Below are positions 16,189 through 23,099 of a stretch of DNA of 64,000 nucleotides, one piece after another. The DNA is from Cohnella rhizoplanae. Lineage in GTDB: Bacteria > Bacillota > Bacilli > Paenibacillales > Paenibacillaceae. The translations under genes and the position numbers were made by a program. The notes under the pieces were generated by a model. The model ran no database searches. It was not told where the DNA came from and saw nothing but the letters and a program-made list of their open reading frames with translations. The stretch is from the NCBI RefSeq assembly GCF_948329515.1, contig NZ_CAOJCN010000013.1, positions 62,001 through 126,000 on the forward strand. The letters run 5' to 3'. Numbering within the stretch: the first letter of the stretch is position 1; each line of letters opens with the position of its first letter.

Positions 16189-17139
16189 GGATGACCCTCC
16201 GGTTGCTCTATCGTGAGAATGATTATCAACGATAATGTAGCACCGGGGGGAGACCGGGGCAAGGGCATATTCGGTACGTGCGACGGGCAATTCCGGTACG
16301 GCGTCAGGCGGCCCTGCGAGATACTTGGACGGGGAGCGACCGAAGCTCTTCTTGAAGCTGCGGCTCAGCGAGTGGGCGTCGGGGTAGCCGACGCGCTCCG
16401 CGATCTCCTGCAGGGACGCGCCGGCAAGCCCGAGCATGCGCGCCGCGCGATCCATGCGAACCTGCGTCAGGTAACGGATCGGACTGAGGCCGAGGCGGCG
16501 GCGGAACTGCTTGGTCAAGTAGCTCTCGCTGCAGCCGAACAGCTCTGCGATCCGCGACAGCGTCACTTGCTCCGCATAATGCTCGTCCATATACCGGACG
16601 ACCTGCGCGATCAGGTCCGGACGGCTCGGCTCGACTCCCTGCTCCCGCAGCTGCCGCAGCAGCTCGTGCACGAACTGGCCGAACAGGAGCCGCGCGCGCA
16701 GCTGGTTCAGCGGATCCGCGCTCAGCCAATCCTCGCGCATGGCCGCCAGATTGTCCGCCAGCGCCTGCGGATATGAGGGCAGCATGCCGTAGTGGCATCG
16801 GAAGGGGTCGCCGGTCGCCGCATGCGAGCGGTACTGTCGAAGATAGTGCGGGAGGGGTTCGGCCTTGTACAGAACCATGTAGTAGGACAGCCGCTCAGCC
16901 GGGTACAGCTCGAGCACCGCGCCCCGGCCGCCGTGGAGCACGTGGTGGCTGCCGAGCTCGCGCGGCTCGTCGTCCAGCTTCGCCAACCCGCTGCCTTCGA
17001 TCGTGTACAGGAACGCATGGGCCGGCAGCCGGTAAGCGCGAAGCGCGTCCCCGCGCGCAAGTGTTCCCAACCGTACGTCCATCAACCTCGCATTCGCATG
17101 ATTCCACAGCGCGATTTGCTCGTCGACCCTCATGTCCAT
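15145..17139 (-). CDS. AraC-family regulator in frame with the binding-protein gene (664 codons, no stop between)
   Basis: Residues 1-317 form an AraC regulator: a ligand or cupin-like region (about 1-180) and the double helix-turn-helix at about 190-285 (LSRIAELFGCSESYLTKQF, LQEIAERVGYPDAHSLSRSF). It starts at 17139 eight bases after GGGGAG. The frame then runs on through a linker encoding the next gene's Fur box and into its lipoprotein signal peptide. One base of shift near 16305 would give a stop (CCTGA) at the usual end of such regulators. The relation recalls B. subtilis Btr, an AraC protein with a FeuA-like domain, but Btr has no signal peptide. The product is probably a siderophore-responsive activator of the adjacent gene. 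Confidence 0.7.
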   Translation of the reverse strand: MDMRVDEQIALWNHANARLMDVRLGTLARGDALRAYRLPAHAFLYTIEGSGLAKLDDEPRELGSHHVLHGGRGAVLELYPAERLSYYMVLYKAEPLPHYLRQYRSHAATGDPFRCHYGMLPSYPQALADNLAAMREDWLSADPLNQLRARLLFGQFVHELLRQLREQGVEPSRPDLIAQVVRYMDEHYAEQVTLSRIAELFGCSESYLTKQFRRRLGLSPIRYLTQVRMDRAARMLGLAGASLQEIAERVGYPDAHSLSRSFKKSFGRSPSKYLAGPPDAVPELPVARTEYALAPVSPRCYIIVDNHSHDRATGGSSMSRKKRTSSLPAAALLLGITMLLGACGNGITNAGSSLATSSPTVTASSPAASSPASAESSASGTRTYVDSQGSVTIPVHPERIVDLTGSAIGNLLELGIKPIAATDASMQSPYHKDQLAGVVNLGEGSDFEKILSLQPDLIVVFDYLEAAQYDKLAEIAPVVRLAYGADRPAELLKKFGDFTGRGDQAQSWIDEWNRKIERVKPQIVETVGDRTVSILQPYAKGIYAWGDKGGRGGEILYGDLGLKAPPIIQQKLIDGPEFGANLSLEQLPDYAGDYIFTSNWGWDDGNPEVVYGSALWKGLPAVKEGRAYFIDAKGSYYNDPISLEAQLAFIVESLLGKEGLALLS
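16214..16239 (-). promoter_or_regulatory. Fur box upstream of binding-protein gene
   Basis: TGAGAAT-G-ATTATCA (one mismatch to 7-1-7), overlapping a perfect ATTATC-AAC-GATAAT. It lies inside the open frame joining the AraC and binding-protein genes, which supports an independent iron-controlled promoter for the latter. Confidence 0.8.
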
Positions 17140-17179
17140 ACTCGTTGCTCCCCGCTTGCTGCCGTTTACCTCAGTATAT

Positions 17180-17194
17180 TGATAATCATTATCA
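17180..17194 (-). promoter_or_regulatory. Perfect Fur box upstream of AraC gene
   Basis: TGATAAT-C-ATTATCA matches the 7-1-7 Fur consensus exactly, 41 bases upstream of the AraC start. Confidence 0.88.
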
Positions 17195-17220
17195 TCGTAA
17201 AGTACGCCCAGCCGTACAAC

Positions 17221-17256
17221 GCCAAAAGCCGGACGCTTCCGCGCCCGGCTCTTGGC
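17221..17256 (-). terminator. Hairpin downstream of terC-like gene
   Basis: Two 16-base arms with a TTCC/GGAA loop. Read on the minus strand the mismatches become G-U pairs, and a U-run (CTTTTGG) lies within the 3' arm. Placed 22 bases after the stop, it fits a terminator of the minus-strand transcript. Confidence 0.55.
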
Positions 17257-17278
17257 CCACTCCTTATTCGGCGCGGCC

Positions 17279-18079
17279 TTACTCCCTGGCCGACGCCGCG
17301 ATGCGGCTCGTCTCGCCGCCCTTGCCTTGGCCGCCCGCCAGGAACCAGCCGCCGACGGCGATCAGCACCAGCACGACGTAGAAAGTCAGCTTCCAGCCCG
17401 TCGACTCCGCGAAGTGATGCGGGATGACGTGCAGCGACGGATGCGCCAGCGTGTGTACCGCGAGCTTGACGCCGACCCAGCCGACGATGACGAACGCCGC
17501 GATCTCGAGCGACGGCCGGCTCTCCAGCAGCTTCACGAACAGGTTGGCGGCGAAGCGCATGATCAGGAGGCCGAGGAAGCCGCCGAGGAAGATGACGGCG
17601 AAGTGTCCGCCGTCCATGCCGCCGATGCGAGGCAGGGTCGTCTCCGGCAGGGCGACGGCGAGCGCGACGGCCGCCAGAATGGAGTCGATCGCAAAGGCGA
17701 TGTCCGCGATCTCCACCTTGATGACCGTTGGCCAGAATCCGGCCTTGGGCTTCGCGCCCGTATGCGGCTCCGCGTCCCGCTCGCCTTTCTTGACGAGGGC
17801 CTTGCGGAAGATGTGGTTAAGCGCGATAAACAGCAGATACAGCGCCCCGATCGCCTGCACCTGCCAGACGTCCACCAGAAACGAGATCGCGAACAATGAG
17901 GCGAAGCGGAACACGAACGCGCCCGCGAGGCCGTAGAATAAGGCCTTCTTCCGTTCTTTCTCCGGCAGATGCTTCACCATGATCGCCAGCACGAGCGCAT
18001 TGTCGGCGGCGAGCAGCCCCTCCAGCGCGACGAGCACGAGCAGCACCCATCCGTATTCCATCAGCAATGCGAAGTCCAT
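17279..18079 (-). CDS. TerC-family integral membrane protein (candidate Mn exporter)
   Basis: 266 residues from an ATG six bases after AAAGGAGG; the frame extends 20 codons upstream without a ribosome site. It has about seven to eight membrane helices. The TerC-family acidic motifs are present: EGLLAADNALVLA in helix 1-2 (about 19-31) and EIADIAFAIDSILAA (about 127-141). Its role is probably export of manganese, perhaps feeding secreted metalloproteins, as for YceF/YkoY-type proteins. A yybP-ykoY riboswitch precedes the gene, so high manganese should switch it on. Confidence 0.9.
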   Translation of the reverse strand: MDFALLMEYGWVLLVLVALEGLLAADNALVLAIMVKHLPEKERKKALFYGLAGAFVFRFASLFAISFLVDVWQVQAIGALYLLFIALNHIFRKALVKKGERDAEPHTGAKPKAGFWPTVIKVEIADIAFAIDSILAAVALAVALPETTLPRIGGMDGGHFAVIFLGGFLGLLIMRFAANLFVKLLESRPSLEIAAFVIVGWVGVKLAVHTLAHPSLHVIPHHFAESTGWKLTFYVVLVLIAVGGWFLAGGQGKGGETSRIAASARE

Positions 18080-18132
18080 GAACATCCTCCTTTTCTCGAA
18101 TCGTCCGCCTGCCGTCCGTTCTTCCCTTGAAC

Positions 18133-18262
18133 AAAACAAAAGAGACCTCTGCCTTGTTCAAGGACAAAGGTCTCGCTAACAATGCCATCGTCGGCAATGC
18201 CAATAAAGCCGGAGAGCGGCGCTCTCGTATTGACGACTTTATTGTGGCAGCTACTCCCCTTC
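18133..18262 (-). promoter_or_regulatory. yybP-ykoY manganese riboswitch with terminator
   Basis: On the minus strand the leader carries GGGGAGTAGCTGCC (from 18260), GTCGTCAATACGAGA, GCCGACGATGGC and GCGAGACCTTTG (to about 18165), the conserved pieces of this class. The aptamer 3' end (GAGACCT) can instead pair with AGGTCTC at 18143-18149 to form a terminator (18143-18175) followed by TTTTGTTTTG. Metal binding should hold the aptamer and prevent termination. It controls the terC-like gene 55 bases downstream. Confidence 0.9.
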
Positions 18263-18363
18263 GGAGTCGATACATATATGGTTGCGGCTTGCGGTGTTCA
18301 TGCTACATACGGAGAAGACGTTAGATGGTTTCAAGCTTTTTAATCCCGTGTGGATGGAATGAA

Positions 18364-18393
18364 TTGACAACGCATCTGTATGGGTGCCATAAT
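18364..18393 (+). promoter_or_regulatory. Sigma-A type promoter of the gntR operon
   Basis: TTGACA (18364-18369), 18-base spacer, CATAAT (18388-18393), about 30 bases before the regulator start. Confidence 0.65.
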
Positions 18394-18423
18394 ACAGTGA
18401 GTCATAGGACGGGTGAACAACGC

Positions 18424-18795
18424 ATGCTGAATTTTTACGAGCTCAAGCTCAACCATAAGGACCCCGTGTATCTGCAGGCTGTCCTGTACGTGAAGCGGCA
18501 GATCCTGCTGCGCAAGGCAGTGTCCGGCGACAGGCTGCCGTCCAGGCGGGAGATCGCGGCACAGCTCGGCATCAATCCGAATACGGTGCAGAAGGCCTTC
18601 AAGCTCATGGAGGAAGAAGGCTTCGTGCGCACGAGCAGTACGCTCGGAAGCGTCGTCTATGTAGACGAGGACGTTTTCCGCCGCATCGAGGACGAGTTGA
18701 ACCGGGAGCTGGTTCAATCGTTCGTCGAGTCGGCCAAGGAGATCGGTCTATCTTTCAAGTCGGTCGTGGAGTTGGTCAGCGAGCATTGGGAGTAA
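18424..18795 (+). CDS. GntR-family regulator, YtrA type
   Basis: 123 residues from the ATG at 18424; the frame is open 33 codons further left but that part overlaps the promoter. The winged helix (PVYLQAVLYVKRQILLRKAV, LPSRREIAAQLGINPNTVQKAFKLMEEEGFV) is typical GntR. The short C-terminal tail without a ligand domain is the YtrA subfamily, which represses its own ABC-transporter operon. The genes that follow (membrane protein, secreted protein, ATPase) fit that pattern. Confidence 0.9.
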   Translation: MLNFYELKLNHKDPVYLQAVLYVKRQILLRKAVSGDRLPSRREIAAQLGINPNTVQKAFKLMEEEGFVRTSSTLGSVVYVDEDVFRRIEDELNRELVQSFVESAKEIGLSFKSVVELVSEHWE

Positions 18796-18845
18796 TTTTT
18801 TTGCCCCCTCTGTACTATGCTAATCATACAATGGGATGTGAAGAA

Positions 18846-19619
18846 ATGAAGGGCTTGTACCGTTTGCTCAATCTGGAATTCGGCAAGTGGATCGTTTTCG
18901 CCGCCTTGCTGTGCGCCGCCGCCATTCTTGCGCCTCTTTTTCTGCTTTACGGACAGCTCGAGAGTTACAGCGCCTACACCGTCAACGAACGGTATGAGAA
19001 TGTATACGTCTCCGCAGGCGGCGTCCTGCTGTTCGGGATGTTCGTCGCGCTCGCCTGCGCCTATTTTCTCGTTACCGTATACGCCGACTATTGGGGCAGC
19101 AAAAGCGTCTATACGTACTTGTCGCTGCCTGTCCGGCGAGAGGCGCTGTACCTGAGCAAGCTCGGCGCCTTCGCCATCTGCCTGCTTCTCCTGCTCGCCG
19201 CCCAGCTGATCGGCATCCGGCTCGGCTATGCTCTCTATGCGGCCAAGGTCGGCAGCTACGAGGGCGGGCATTTCCTCATGCACAACGGCTTTTTTCTCGC
19301 GATGATCCGCTCCGAATTTTTCCGCCTGCTGCTGCCGCTCGGCCTCGCCCGGATCGTGTCCACGCTCGCCCTGTTCGCCGTGACGACGACAGGCCTCTAC
19401 TTCGGCGCGCTCAGCGAGCGTAGCCGCGAGTACTTCGGATTCGCCGCGATTGCGTTTGCCGCGTGGATTGCGTTCCGTGTCGTGGCTTACCGCTTAGGAG
19501 AGAATGAGCACATATTAGGAGACATAAGCCTGCTGTACAGCAGTTGCTTGCTCTTCGCGCTTAGCGCAGTCTTCGTACGGCAGAGTCTTCGCATCGTCAA
19601 AAAGGGTGCGATCGCATGA
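18846..19619 (+). CDS. ABC-2-like membrane protein
   Basis: 257 residues, about six hydrophobic helices; ATG at 18846 chosen over an in-frame ATG 15 bases upstream on the basis of a GGATG element at suitable distance. It resembles the permease part of YtrA-controlled transporters: a helix after MKGLYRLLNLEFGKW, a large extracytoplasmic loop, and the SVYTYLSLPVRREALYLSKL motif typical of ABC-2 exporters. It overlaps the next gene by four bases. It probably forms the channel for the ATPase two genes downstream. Confidence 0.75.
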   Translation: MKGLYRLLNLEFGKWIVFAALLCAAAILAPLFLLYGQLESYSAYTVNERYENVYVSAGGVLLFGMFVALACAYFLVTVYADYWGSKSVYTYLSLPVRREALYLSKLGAFAICLLLLLAAQLIGIRLGYALYAAKVGSYEGGHFLMHNGFFLAMIRSEFFRLLLPLGLARIVSTLALFAVTTTGLYFGALSERSREYFGFAAIAFAAWIAFRVVAYRLGENEHILGDISLLYSSCLLFALSAVFVRQSLRIVKKGAIA

Positions 19620-20983
19620 GTCGGCTCGGGAACGCGAGGGCGCGCATGAATCGTCTGAAAAAGCACGCCGCCATCCCCATCGCGGCGACTGCCGTTTGCA
19701 TCATTCTGGCCTTCGCGTTTTCTACCTATGGAAGCAAGGAAAAAGCGCGCTTCGAGCTCAAGGACCTCGCCGGCAGTAGGGAAGCGCTCCGCGACGTCGA
19801 GATCGGCGGCGAGCTGACGGACGGGTACTACCGGACGGCATTCCGCATCGCGGAGGGCATACTTGGCACCAAGACGAAGATCTTCGAGCAGCCCAAGGAT
19901 CCGAATCGCTATCCCTTCGGCGGTGCGAATCAAACGGGGGACGAGATCACATACAGCTTCGATAATCGAAGCGTTTCCTACCATATCTTGGCCTGGCAGT
20001 GGAAGGACAACGACCCTATCGCGGTCCGGGAGACGGAGCTGAATCCGCCGATCGCCTACCACGGTCCCGAGGCCGATGCCAATGCCGTGAGGATGGCCAA
20101 CAGCGCAGAGTACGGTCTGGCGAAGATCGGAGACCGCGTCTATTACACGCCGCCCGTCTCCTCCTACTTCACGGGCACCAGCGGAATCTACGAATTAAAG
20201 TTTTACGAGTGGGGACTCGGTCCGTTTGTGGATAAACAGGATTATGCCCCTCGCAAGGTCGCGGACATCCCGCTGGGGGCGAACAAGGCGGGCGGTAACG
20301 GTATCGAAGTGCTCGGCATGAAAGCCGTGGGCGACAGGCTGGCGCTGCTCACCGTACAGAACCATGCGCTCGTCGTTCAGGGCTACGATTCCGTCAGCGG
20401 ACGGGTGCTAGGGGAGGTATCCGTGCCGGACTTCTATCCCGTCGGCAGGCCAAGCGACCCTGCTGCCGCGAGCGCTCACTACGAACCCTATGAGTCGTAT
20501 GCCGACGAGAGCGGCGACAGGCTGATCGTCAGCTTCCGGCGCAGCGCGGCGGGCGAGGAGGCGCGGGCGCCGACGACCGTACTCGTCCTGGACTTCGCCG
20601 GCGGCGTAAAGCTCGTGCAGCGGTTCGAGCTCTCGCTGGACGAAGGCGAATCCAGAACCCTGGGCTACGTCTCCGATATGCAATACCTGAACGGCAAGCT
20701 ATACGTCGTGAAGTCCTGGCAGGGGCAAGCGGCCGGGCCGGAGTCGGATCCGGCGCGGGCCATCCGCCGAGTGCGGAACCAGAATCGTCTGTATCTCTAC
20801 GTCTTCGAACCCTCGCAGCTCATCTACAAGGGCGAACTAATCACCGACATGAACGAGGACCGGATCCATACGCTCAACGCGCGGGAAGGGCAGCCCGGTT
20901 ATGGCTACAGCGAGACGGACATGCGAACCTTCGCCAACGTCTCAATTGAACCGGATAATCCCAGTGGCACGGGGGGCAAGTAG
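19616..20983 (+). CDS. Membrane-anchored extracytoplasmic protein of unknown fold
   Basis: 455 residues. An N-terminal signal anchor (about 18-36, IPIAATAVCIILAFAFS) is followed by a large soluble domain rich in beta-strand-like stretches such as VGDRLALLTVQNHALVVQG, GDRLIVSFRR and LNGKLYVVKSW. The recurring pattern (short GDR/NGKLYV turns between strands) suggests a beta-propeller, but no family is recognised. It overlaps the membrane gene (ATGA) and directly abuts the ATPase gene. It may be a sensor or docking subunit of the transporter. An alternative ATG ten codons later would keep the anchor. Confidence 0.7.
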   Translation: MSRLGNARARMNRLKKHAAIPIAATAVCIILAFAFSTYGSKEKARFELKDLAGSREALRDVEIGGELTDGYYRTAFRIAEGILGTKTKIFEQPKDPNRYPFGGANQTGDEITYSFDNRSVSYHILAWQWKDNDPIAVRETELNPPIAYHGPEADANAVRMANSAEYGLAKIGDRVYYTPPVSSYFTGTSGIYELKFYEWGLGPFVDKQDYAPRKVADIPLGANKAGGNGIEVLGMKAVGDRLALLTVQNHALVVQGYDSVSGRVLGEVSVPDFYPVGRPSDPAAASAHYEPYESYADESGDRLIVSFRRSAAGEEARAPTTVLVLDFAGGVKLVQRFELSLDEGESRTLGYVSDMQYLNGKLYVVKSWQGQAAGPESDPARAIRRVRNQNRLYLYVFEPSQLIYKGELITDMNEDRIHTLNAREGQPGYGYSETDMRTFANVSIEPDNPSGTGGK

Positions 20984-21697
20984 ATGATCGAGCTCAAGTA
21001 CGTCGATAAGCGTTATCCGACGAGCAATGCCCTGCTCTACATCCGCGGCTTGACGATCAACAAGGGCGAGGTCGTGGGCATCCTTGGCGTGAACGGCAGC
21101 GGAAAAACGACGCTCCTCAAGTCGATCATGGGCATCGGGGAGCTGCAGAACGGCGAGATCACGATCGAGGGGCAGCCGATACAGTCGCAGTACGCGCGCA
21201 TCGCGTTCATTACGGAGGAAGGCAGCTTTATGCCGGGCATGACGCCGCCGGAGTACGCGCGGTTTCTCGCCTCCTTTTTCCCCCGCTTCGATATGGAGTA
21301 CTTCGAGCGGCTGATCCGGCTGTACGAGCTGCCGGCGGGCCGGCGGATCCGGACCTTCTCGAGAGGGCAGAAAATGAGGCTGGAAATCAGCGCGGGATTA
21401 GCTAAGCGAGCCGACTACCTGTTCATGGACGAACCGTTCACGGGCAGCGACATCTTCGCGCGGCGGGATTCCCTGAAGCAGATGATGTCGGAACTTCGGG
21501 GCGGCGAGACGGTGCTCATCTCCACGCATCTGATCGACGAGATCGAGAACGTCATCGACCGCGCCATCATCCTGCACCAGGGACTCATCCGCGCGGATCT
21601 CTACGTCGACGAGCTGCGGGAGGCGGGCAAAAGTCTGGCCGACGCGATGCAGGAGGCCCGCAACTCTCAGCCTTGGGGAGGCGGGGTCGAAAAGTGA
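20984..21697 (+). CDS. ABC transporter ATP-binding protein
   Basis: 237 residues. Walker A GVNGSGKTT at about 38-46, a signature variant FSRGQKMRLEIS near 126, Walker B YLFMDEP near 146, and H-loop STHLIDE near 178. The start directly follows the previous stop. This is the ATPase of the YtrA-regulated operon, paired with the ABC-2-like membrane protein. Substrate unknown; related YtrB-type systems act in envelope stress and acetoin use in Bacillus. Confidence 0.9.
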   Translation: MIELKYVDKRYPTSNALLYIRGLTINKGEVVGILGVNGSGKTTLLKSIMGIGELQNGEITIEGQPIQSQYARIAFITEEGSFMPGMTPPEYARFLASFFPRFDMEYFERLIRLYELPAGRRIRTFSRGQKMRLEISAGLAKRADYLFMDEPFTGSDIFARRDSLKQMMSELRGGETVLISTHLIDEIENVIDRAIILHQGLIRADLYVDELREAGKSLADAMQEARNSQPWGGGVEK

Positions 21698-21866
21698 GCG
21701 GACCGGCGCGACCATCGCTTGATCCCCTCTAACGATAGGCGGAATTCCATGTCACCGCGAGAGTCAGCGCCCCGATCTCTATCGCCGGACGCTATGGCGG
21801 CGGCGAGACGCGTGCTATTATCGATAGGGTAGCCCAATCGCAGTTCACGAGAGGAAGAGATGCGCG

Positions 21867-23057
21867 ATGAGATTCAGACTAATCCGCCATGCGACGCTCT
21901 GGCTGGAATATGCGGGCGCCCGCATACTGGTTGATCCGATGTTCAGCGAAGCTGGGGCCAATCCCCCGATACAAAACTCCGGCGACGAGCGGCGCAATCC
22001 GCTGGTGCCGCTGCCCGAGGCCGCCGATGCGTGGCTCGCGCCGGATCTCGTCCTCGTTACGCATCTGCATCGGGATCACTGGGACGAAGCGGCTGCCGCG
22101 GCGCTGCCGAAGACGACGCCAGTCTTCTGCCAGCCCGGCGACGGCGAAGCGATCGGCGCGTCCGGCTACAGCGACGTCACGCAGGTCGACGACGCCGCAG
22201 CCTGGCGCGGCATCGGGATCCACCGCACCGGCGGGCGGCACGGCACAGGCGAGATCGGCCTCAGGATGGGCCGGGTATCGGGATTCGTGCTGCAGGCGGA
22301 GGGCGAGCCGACGCTCTATATCGCGGGAGATACGATCTGGTGCGAGGAGGTCCGCGACGCGCTGGATGCCTATCGTCCGGACATCGCGGTCGTGAACGCG
22401 GGCGGGGCGAGATTCGCCGCCGGAGACCCGATTACGATGGACGACGGGGACGTCGTCGCCTTGGCCGGCTATGCGCCGCATGTGCGCATCGTCGCCGTGC
22501 ACATGGACGCGATCAACCACTGCCGCGTCACCCGGCAGGCGCTGCGGAAGCGGCTGCAGGCGGAGAATCTGCTGCAGCAGGTGCGAATTCCGGAAGACGG
22601 CGAATGGCTGGCGCTGAACGCTGCCGATTCCGGCCCGGACGACATCGTGCTGTCGACGGATCGCGACCTGCTGGATCTCGCGTATACTTGCCGCTACCTG
22701 CAGGAGCATACCTATTGGGCGAAAAATATGACGCTGGACGTCTTCCGCCGCGCGGTCACGAACTCCGCCCTCGTCGTGGCGGTATACCGCGGCGAGGCCG
22801 GCGGACAGCCCATTGGCTTCGCCCGCGTCGTGTCCGACCTCGCGACCTTCGCCTACCTGAGCGACGTATTCGTCGTAGAAGAATACCGCGGCAGAGGCAT
22901 CTCCAAGCGCATGGTGGACTTTATCGTGAATCACCCCGATCTCCAGGGCCTGCGACGCTTCCTGCTCGTGACCCTGGATGCCCAGGGGCTGTACGCGCAA
23001 TTCGGCTTCAAGCCGCTGACCGACCGCGCGCATTGGATGCAGATCCGCGGCGAGTAA
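21867..23057 (+). CDS. MBL-fold hydrolase fused to GNAT acetyltransferase
   Basis: 396 residues behind AGAGGAAGAG. Residues 1-245 are a UlaG/RNase-Z-like metallo-beta-lactamase fold: LIRHATLWLEYAGARILVDPM, then THLHRDHWD near 67-75, YIAGDTIW near 150-158 and HMDAINH near 213. Residues about 255-390 are a complete GNAT domain: a DLLDLAYTCRYLQEHTYWAK start, strand AYLSDVFVVEEYRGRGISKRM with the acetyl-CoA loop RGRG, and QGLYAQFGF near the end. Both halves look complete, so one protein carries a hydrolase and an acetyltransferase. No partner gene is adjacent. Function unknown. Confidence 0.88.
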   Translation: MRFRLIRHATLWLEYAGARILVDPMFSEAGANPPIQNSGDERRNPLVPLPEAADAWLAPDLVLVTHLHRDHWDEAAAAALPKTTPVFCQPGDGEAIGASGYSDVTQVDDAAAWRGIGIHRTGGRHGTGEIGLRMGRVSGFVLQAEGEPTLYIAGDTIWCEEVRDALDAYRPDIAVVNAGGARFAAGDPITMDDGDVVALAGYAPHVRIVAVHMDAINHCRVTRQALRKRLQAENLLQQVRIPEDGEWLALNAADSGPDDIVLSTDRDLLDLAYTCRYLQEHTYWAKNMTLDVFRRAVTNSALVVAVYRGEAGGQPIGFARVVSDLATFAYLSDVFVVEEYRGRGISKRMVDFIVNHPDLQGLRRFLLVTLDAQGLYAQFGFKPLTDRAHWMQIRGE

Positions 23058-23099
23058 CGTTAGATGCTGGCATCTCGTGCCGCGCGGCAGTCCGCTTTG

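Noticed and set aside
16304..16798. 164-codon minus-strand frame ending near the AraC 3' end
   Set aside because: Shadow frame, but its stop shows that a one-base shift would end the AraC gene; noted in findings.
18127..18324. 65-codon plus-strand frame
   Set aside because: Antisense of the manganese riboswitch.
21879..23033. 384-codon minus-strand frame
   Set aside because: Antisense of the MBL-GNAT gene; no family features.
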